Part shown: positions 5,327 to 8,801 of the stretch, one piece after another | Position numbering within the stretch: position 1 is the first letter of the stretch | Layout: every line of letters starts with the position of its first letter | From: Fimenecus sp045593645 | Lineage (GTDB): Bacteria > Bacillota > Clostridia > Oscillospirales > Acutalibacteraceae | Direction of reading: 5' to 3' | NCBI GenBank assembly: GCA_045593645.1 | Contig: JAZNWZ010000136.1 | Span: 1 to 8,801 of the forward strand | DNA length: 8,801 nt | Notes under the pieces: generated by a model | What the model saw: only the letters and a program-made list of their open reading frames with translations | Told to the model about the DNA's origin: nothing | The model's database searches: none | Program-made: the position numbers and the translations under genes

Positions 5327-6238
5327 ATGAAACATCTTTTAAGTATGCTCTCACTTTCAACTGAAGAGATTACAGACATTTTAAATCTTGCTGACCAGTT
5401 GAAGTATGAAAATAAAAACCACATTAAGCACCATCGTCTTGAAGGACAAACACTTGGTATGATTTTCCAAAAATCATCAACTCGTACTCGTGTTTCATTT
5501 GAAACAGGTATGTACCAATTAGGTGGTCAAGCACTTTTCCTTTCAAATCGTGATTTACAAATTGGTCGTGGTGAGCCAGTTCAAGATACTGCAAGAGTAC
5601 TTTCTCGTTATCTTGATGGTATTATGATTAGAACATTTGAACAAAGCGAGGTTGAAAACCTTGCAAAATATGGTTCTATTCCAATTATCAACGGTCTTAC
5701 AGATTTCTGTCATCCTTGCCAGGTTCTTGCAGACTTAATGACAGTTCGTGAGCACAAAGGTCATCTTGACGGACTTAAAATGGTTTATATTGGCGATGGT
5801 AACAATATGGCAAACTCACTTATCGTTGGTGGCCTTAAAATGGGTATGGATGTTGCAGTTGCTTGTCCTGAAAACTTTGACCCAGATAAGAAAGTTCTTG
5901 ATTTTGCAAAGGACTATAAAGGCTTTGGACTTTACAGAGACCCAATCGAAGCTTGTGCAGGTGCAGATGTAATTTTTACTGATGTATGGGCATCAATGGG
6001 ACAAGAGGATGAGGCTGCAGAGAGAAGAAAGGTGTTTGAAGGCATCTATCAAATTAATGAAAAATCATTAGCAGCAGCAAACCCAGGTTGTATGGTACAA
6101 CATTGTCTTCCTGCACACCGTGGTGAAGAAATTACAGAAGAGATTTTTGAAGCACATGCAGACGAAATTTTTGACGAGGCAGAAAACCGTTTACATGCAC
6201 AAAAGGCAGTAATGGTTACACTTATGGAAAGAAAATAA
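5327..6238 (+). CDS. argF: Ornithine carbamoyltransferase, anabolic
   Basis: ArgF joins carbamoyl phosphate and ornithine to give citrulline. The 303 residues have the carbamoyl-phosphate motif STRTR (51-55), HPCQ (129-132), the ornithine-binding segment DVWASMGQE (219-227) with the SMG loop, and HCLPAHR (259-265) with the active-site Cys260. These argue for ornithine rather than aspartate, putrescine or acetylornithine as acceptor. Its ribosome binding site AGAGG (5314-5318) lies within the last codons of argD, so the two are likely translated together. The catabolic form (arcB) is less likely because the genes upstream are biosynthetic and no arcA or arcC is nearby. No clear terminator directly follows it. 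Confidence 0.95.
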   Translation: MKHLLSMLSLSTEEITDILNLADQLKYENKNHIKHHRLEGQTLGMIFQKSSTRTRVSFETGMYQLGGQALFLSNRDLQIGRGEPVQDTARVLSRYLDGIMIRTFEQSEVENLAKYGSIPIINGLTDFCHPCQVLADLMTVREHKGHLDGLKMVYIGDGNNMANSLIVGGLKMGMDVAVACPENFDPDKKVLDFAKDYKGFGLYRDPIEACAGADVIFTDVWASMGQEDEAAERRKVFEGIYQINEKSLAAANPGCMVQHCLPAHRGEEITEEIFEAHADEIFDEAENRLHAQKAVMVTLMERK

Positions 6239-6265
6239 ACTTTTAGGCATATTTTCCGTTATACT

Positions 6266-6307
6266 GCGTTGTGCATTTTGCATTTTGCGCTTTGCACTTT
6301 GCATTTT
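6266..6307. repeat. Degenerate 7-bp tandem array, six units
   Basis: Six consecutive heptamers read GCGTTGT, GCATTTT, GCATTTT, GCGCTTT, GCACTTT, GCATTTT. The pattern GCAnTTT is kept while single positions vary. A further TTGCAT follows at 6311-6316. The array fills much of the 131-base gap between argF and the rubredoxin gene. It is not coding in any supported frame, and its function is unknown. Confidence 0.8.
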
Positions 6308-6369
6308 AAATTGCATATTTTTCCAACCATCACACATACTATAAAAAATTAAAGAAATGAGGTCTTTAT

Positions 6370-6528
6370 ATGGTTTATGTTTGTGATGCTTGTGGTTGGA
6401 TTTATGACGAAGAGGCAGGGTGTCCTGAAATGGATATAACCCCAGGCACAAAGTTTGAGGACTTGCCTGACACCTTTGTCTGTCCTGTTTGTGGAGTAGA
6501 TAAAAGCTTATTCTCACCAGAAACTTAA
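6370..6528 (+). CDS. Rubredoxin
   Basis: This small gene encodes a 52-residue rubredoxin, a cytoplasmic one-electron carrier with a single iron held by four cysteines. The ligands are Cys5 and Cys8 in CDACGWIYD and Cys38 and Cys41 in CPVCGVDK. The segment PGTKFEDLPDTFVCPVCG (25-42) is the classic rubredoxin signature. The length is normal. GAGG at 6359-6362 lies 7 bases before the ATG. In anaerobes rubredoxins often pass electrons to oxygen- or peroxide-reducing proteins, but no partner is encoded here. It follows argF by 131 bases on the same strand and ends just before a strong terminator, so it may be the last gene of the arg transcript or have its own weak promoter. A functional link to arginine synthesis is not suggested. 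Confidence 0.95.
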   Translation: MVYVCDACGWIYDEEAGCPEMDITPGTKFEDLPDTFVCPVCGVDKSLFSPET

Positions 6529-6538
6529 TTGCAATAAA

Positions 6539-6595
6539 AAAAGGATGGTCAAGAGGTCTCTAGTTGAGAGACCCCAAGCCATCCTTTTCTTTTTT
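6539..6595. terminator. Bidirectional terminator between convergent genes
   Basis: An outer stem pairs AAAAGGATGG (6539-6548) with CCATCCTTTT (6579-6588), and an inner stem pairs GGTCTC (6555-6560) with GAGACC (6568-6573). An A-tract on the left and a T-tract on the right let it work for the rubredoxin/arg transcript on the + strand and the epimerase transcript on the - strand. It lies between the two convergent stop codons. Confidence 0.88.
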
Positions 6596-6600
6596 ATTTA

Positions 6601-7791
6601 TTATTCTTCAATTTCCTTCAACATTTGGTCAAGCATAATAAGACATCTTGGCACGTGGAAAGGTCCTTTAAAGGTTGAGCCGATACAAGCAGGAAGAGTA
6701 GGGTTACCATCACGACGAAGATAGCCATACCATTCGCCACAAGGAGCAACTGCAAAATGGTCTTTAGTATATTCAACTAATTGGTTGAATATATTGAGAT
6801 ATTTCTCGTCCTTTGTATCTCTGTAAATCATCAATGATGCAATAAGTGCCTCATTGTGTGGCCACCAAAGTTTCATATCGTGTTCATAAGCCTCAGGTGG
6901 ATTGCCAAGACAGTCAAAGAAGTAAAGAATACCACCGAACTCATTGTCCCAGCCCTTTTCGAATGCCATATCAAAAATTTCAATGGCTTTAGCGTGTAAT
7001 TCTTTATCGCCAGTTTCGTTTGCTCTTTCCATAAGGAACCAACTACACTCAATATCATGGCCAGGATTTACAACTCTGCCTTCAGTAATATTAAGTCTTG
7101 GTGTACCGTCAAGTGCAACACTTTCAAGAGTACAGCCTAAATCTTTCTTAACGTGATAATTGAAAATATCTGCAACACATTCGTCAGCACGCTTGTTATA
7201 AAAATCTGCATTTTCAGGGTCAACACGAAGCATAACTGATGTAACATTAAGAATAATCATAGGAATACCAAGTGCTCTGCCTGTTCTTGTTGCAGGTTCT
7301 GTTTTTGGACCTAAACCTGTTGGGTCAGGCATTCCGTGGTTAAGATTCCAATACATATCGTAAGCTTTTCTTGCACGCTCCAAATGCTCTTTTTCACCTG
7401 TAATACCATAATATTCAGCATTTGCAATGCAATAAAAAGCTTCTGAATAGCAATATCTTCTTTGACGAAGTGGCTTGCCGTCTTCAGTAACAGTAAAGTA
7501 AAGTCTGCCATCTGCGTTCTTGTTTACACAGTAGTTTTCAAGAAAATCAATACAGCTTTTTGATGCCTCAAGCCATTCTTTTTTTACACCATAAACATGG
7601 CAAAGATAAGCAAAAGTCCAACCGCATCGGCCTTGCATCCAAACGCTTTTGTCAGTTGAGAAAACTTTACCGTCTTTGTCAAGACAAGTGTAAACGCCAC
7701 CGTGAACTTTATCCATACCATTCTTGAGCCAAAAATCAGCAACGCTGTTAAGCTCATCAAGAACCCATTTTCTTGTTTCAGAAAGATTCAT
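6601..7791 (-). CDS. N-acylglucosamine 2-epimerase family protein
   Basis: This 396-residue (alpha/alpha)6-barrel enzyme resembles GlcNAc 2-epimerase (renin-binding protein), which interconverts N-acetylglucosamine and N-acetylmannosamine. Family blocks are WMQGRCGWTFAYLC (51-64), NPGHDIECSWFLMERA (242-257) with His245, LWWPHNEALIA (308-318) with His312, and EWYGYLRRDG (353-362) followed by FKGPFHVPR (374-382) with His379. The paired histidines fit the known acid/base mechanism. GAGGTG on the - strand (7797-7802) lies 5 bases before the ATG. It is a single-gene unit with its own promoter and terminator, and no sialic acid or amino sugar genes adjoin it. Related epimerases act on cellobiose or mannobiose; the blocks seen fit the GlcNAc type better, but the substrate is not certain. 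Confidence 0.9.
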   Translation of the reverse strand: MNLSETRKWVLDELNSVADFWLKNGMDKVHGGVYTCLDKDGKVFSTDKSVWMQGRCGWTFAYLCHVYGVKKEWLEASKSCIDFLENYCVNKNADGRLYFTVTEDGKPLRQRRYCYSEAFYCIANAEYYGITGEKEHLERARKAYDMYWNLNHGMPDPTGLGPKTEPATRTGRALGIPMIILNVTSVMLRVDPENADFYNKRADECVADIFNYHVKKDLGCTLESVALDGTPRLNITEGRVVNPGHDIECSWFLMERANETGDKELHAKAIEIFDMAFEKGWDNEFGGILYFFDCLGNPPEAYEHDMKLWWPHNEALIASLMIYRDTKDEKYLNIFNQLVEYTKDHFAVAPCGEWYGYLRRDGNPTLPACIGSTFKGPFHVPRCLIMLDQMLKEIEE

Positions 7792-7825
7792 AAAAACACC
7801 TCGTAAATAGTTTTAAAACACAAGA

Positions 7826-7854
7826 ATTGTAACACATAAACCATATTTTGTAAA
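7826..7854 (-). promoter_or_regulatory. Sigma-A type promoter of the epimerase gene
   Basis: On the - strand, TTTACA (7854-7849) and TACAAT (7831-7826) are separated by exactly 17 bases. The -10 box lies about 34 bases upstream of the start codon at 7791. Each box is one mismatch from consensus. Confidence 0.72.
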
Positions 7855-7948
7855 GCAAAATAGCAAATAGGGGACAAATAACCACAAGATATATTTATAT
7901 CTGTATAATAAATTTTAGAAAAAAGTTAAAAATATTTGTAAAAAGTTG

Positions 7949-7977
7949 TTGACAAAACAAAAGTCTTATATTATAAT
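7949..7977 (+). promoter_or_regulatory. Consensus sigma-A promoter of the tRNA genes
   Basis: TTGACA (7949-7954) and TATAAT (7972-7977) are both perfect consensus boxes with the ideal 17-base spacer. Transcription should start near 7984, about 22 bases before tRNA-Met. This suits a strongly expressed stable RNA unit. Confidence 0.93.
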
Positions 7978-7983
7978 AACAAA

Positions 7984-7997
7984 GCCGTCAAAACGGC
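7984..7997 (+). other. Leader hairpin of the tRNA transcript
   Basis: GCCGT and ACGGC form a perfect 5-bp stem around CAAA, right where the transcript should begin. Just after it, GGCGGC (7995-8000) repeats the first six bases of tRNA-Met. The hairpin may keep this leader copy from pairing with the tRNA 3' acceptor strand before RNase P cleavage; that role is inference. Confidence 0.45.
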
Positions 7998-8005
7998 GGC
8001 TATAT

Positions 8006-8082
8006 GGCGGCATAGCTTAGTTGGCTAGAGCGTCCGGTTCATACCCGGAAGGTCACAGGTTCAAGTCCCGTTGCCGCTACCA
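8006..8082 (+). tRNA. tRNA-Met (anticodon CAU), elongator type
   Basis: This 77-base cloverleaf has acceptor GGCGGCA pairing with TGCCGCT (terminal G-U), a D arm, an anticodon stem TCCGG/CCGGA with loop TTCATAC (anticodon CAT at 8040-8042), a T arm and encoded CCA. The anticodon stem lacks the three G-C pairs of an initiator, and the first base pair is not the initiator's C/A mismatch. The overall sequence and the G1-U72 pair resemble the Bacillus elongator tRNA-Met. A lysidine-modified tRNA-Ile2 also has CAU in its gene but is less similar. The T stem has one A/C mismatch (8057/8069). Confidence 0.93.
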
Positions 8083-8087
8083 AATAT

Positions 8088-8162
8088 GGCCCGGTGGTCA
8101 AGCGGTTAAGACACCGCCCTTTCACGGCGGTAACACGGGTTCGATTCCCGTCCGGGTCACCA
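8088..8162 (+). tRNA. tRNA-Glu (anticodon UUC)
   Basis: This 75-base tRNA has acceptor GGCCCGG pairing with CCGGGTC (one G-U), an anticodon stem CCGCC/GGCGG with loop CTTTCAC (anticodon TTC at 8121-8123), a T arm with the GTTCGATTC element, and encoded CCA. It follows tRNA-Met by 5 bases in the same transcript. Confidence 0.95.
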
Positions 8163-8170
8163 AAAAGAAA

Positions 8171-8203
8171 AGAGTACACAAAAGTGTGCTCTTTTTCTTT
8201 TTT
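8171..8203 (+). terminator. Intrinsic terminator of the tRNA transcript
   Basis: AGAGTACAC (8171-8179) pairs with GTGTGCTCT (8184-8192) around an AAAA loop, with one T-G wobble. A/T pairs extend the stem on both sides, and a T-rich run follows. It begins 9 bases after tRNA-Glu. Confidence 0.88.
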
Positions 8204-8216
8204 ATCTAATTGCTTT

Positions 8217-8244
8217 TTGTCATATTTTGTGATATATTTAATAC
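8217..8244 (+). promoter_or_regulatory. Possible promoter of the malic enzyme gene
   Basis: TTGTCA (8217-8222) is followed after 16 bases by TAATAC (8239-8244). Spacing and the -10 box are imperfect. The position between the tRNA terminator and the gene start makes a promoter here necessary or nearly so, but the exact boxes are uncertain. Confidence 0.35.
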
Positions 8245-8269
8245 ATTAATTTTCAAAAGGATAATCACT

Positions 8270-8801
8270 ATGGACATCAACGAAAAATCACTTAAAAAGC
8301 ATTATGAATGGAAAGGCAAAATTGAGGTTATTTCTCGCGCACCCATAAATACAAGAGAAGATTTATCTCTTGCGTACACTCCTGGGGTTGCAGAGCCTTG
8401 CCTTGAAATTCAAAAGGATTACAAGAAAAGCTTTGACCTTACTCGTCGTAGTAATCTTGTTGCAGTAATAACTGATGGTACGGCTGTTTTAGGTCTTGGT
8501 GATATAGGTCCTGAGGCAGGCATGCCGGTTATGGAGGGTAAATGTGCTCTTTTCAAGGAGTTTGCAGATGTTGATGCATTCCCAATTTGTATCCGTTCAA
8601 AAGATGTCCAAGAGATTGTGCGAACAATCTATCTTATTTCTGGCTCATTTGGTGGAATTAACCTTGAAGATATTGCAGCTCCTCGTTGCTTTGAAATTGA
8701 AAGAAAGTTAAAGGAAATCTGCGATATTCCTGTTTTTCATGATGACCAGCATGGTACTGCAATCGTTGTTGCAGCAGCACTTATAAATGCACTTAAGCTT
8801 G
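8270..8801 (+). CDS. Malic enzyme, N-terminal part (cut by window end)
   Basis: The 177 visible residues match the start of a short bacterial malic enzyme, which decarboxylates malate to pyruvate and CO2 with NAD(P). YTPGVAEPC (36-44) holds the catalytic Tyr36. TDGTAVLGLGDIGP (68-81), PVMEGK (86-91) with the general base Lys91, INLEDI (130-135) with a metal-binding acidic pair, and PVFHDDQHGTAIV (154-166) with Asp158 and Asp159 follow in the expected order. AAGG at 8257-8260 lies 9 bases before the ATG, and residues 1-25 are typical of the family. The nucleotide-binding domain lies beyond the window, so NAD versus NADP preference cannot be judged. No ACT or phosphotransacetylase domain can be assessed. 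Confidence 0.94.
   Translation, partial: MDINEKSLKKHYEWKGKIEVISRAPINTREDLSLAYTPGVAEPCLEIQKDYKKSFDLTRRSNLVAVITDGTAVLGLGDIGPEAGMPVMEGKCALFKEFADVDAFPICIRSKDVQEIVRTIYLISGSFGGINLEDIAAPRCFEIERKLKEICDIPVFHDDQHGTAIVVAAALINALKL

Noticed and set aside
6311..6345. Promoter TTGCAT...TACTAT before the rubredoxin gene
   Set aside because: The spacer is 20 bases and no better pairing of boxes was found, so it is too weak to list.
6191..6517. Open frame on the - strand across the argF end and the rubredoxin gene
   Set aside because: It overlaps two convincing + strand genes and the heptamer array and shows no recognisable protein features.
8021..8209. Open frame running through both tRNA genes
   Set aside because: It is only the translation of tRNA sequence and the terminator.

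Overview
The window is AT-rich DNA that reads as a low-GC Gram-positive, most likely a gut-type Clostridia/Oscillospiraceae relative. The basis is purine-rich ribosome binding sites, sigma-A type promoters, tRNA genes with encoded CCA, a tRNA-Met close to the Bacillus elongator type, and two repeat families that I associate with such genomes. The genus assignment is inference.

Positions 83-6238 hold an arginine (ornithine/citrulline) biosynthesis operon on the + strand: argC, argJ, argB, argD, argF. ArgJ recycles the acetyl group from N-acetylornithine to glutamate, ArgB phosphorylates N-acetylglutamate, ArgC reduces the acyl phosphate, ArgD transaminates the semialdehyde, and ArgF carbamoylates ornithine to citrulline. 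Synthesis of citrulline is therefore complete here; argG and argH are not in the window. No promoter for the operon is visible in the first 82 bases.

The operon is interrupted twice by small cassettes that carry nuclease-like genes and leave the arg reading frames intact. Between argC and argJ (about 1014-1561) is an IS200-like Y1/HUH transposase-family gene of the REP-associated type. It is preceded by a hairpin-forming repeat, which also lies upstream of argC and, inverted and in frame, inside the transposase gene itself. Between argJ and argB (2791-3249) is a DUF559/Vsr-like endonuclease-domain gene bounded by about 50-bp inverted repeats of a different family; the right-hand repeat encodes the protein's C-terminus. 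These cassettes are the most interesting part of the window.

After argF come a degenerate 7-bp tandem array (6266-6307), a small rubredoxin gene (6370-6528) and a terminator that can serve both strands (6539-6595). On the - strand, 7791-6601 encodes an N-acylglucosamine 2-epimerase family enzyme with its own promoter. Then a consensus sigma-A promoter (7949-7977) drives tRNA-Met(CAU) and tRNA-Glu(UUC), followed by a terminator. The window ends inside a malic enzyme gene (8270 onward).
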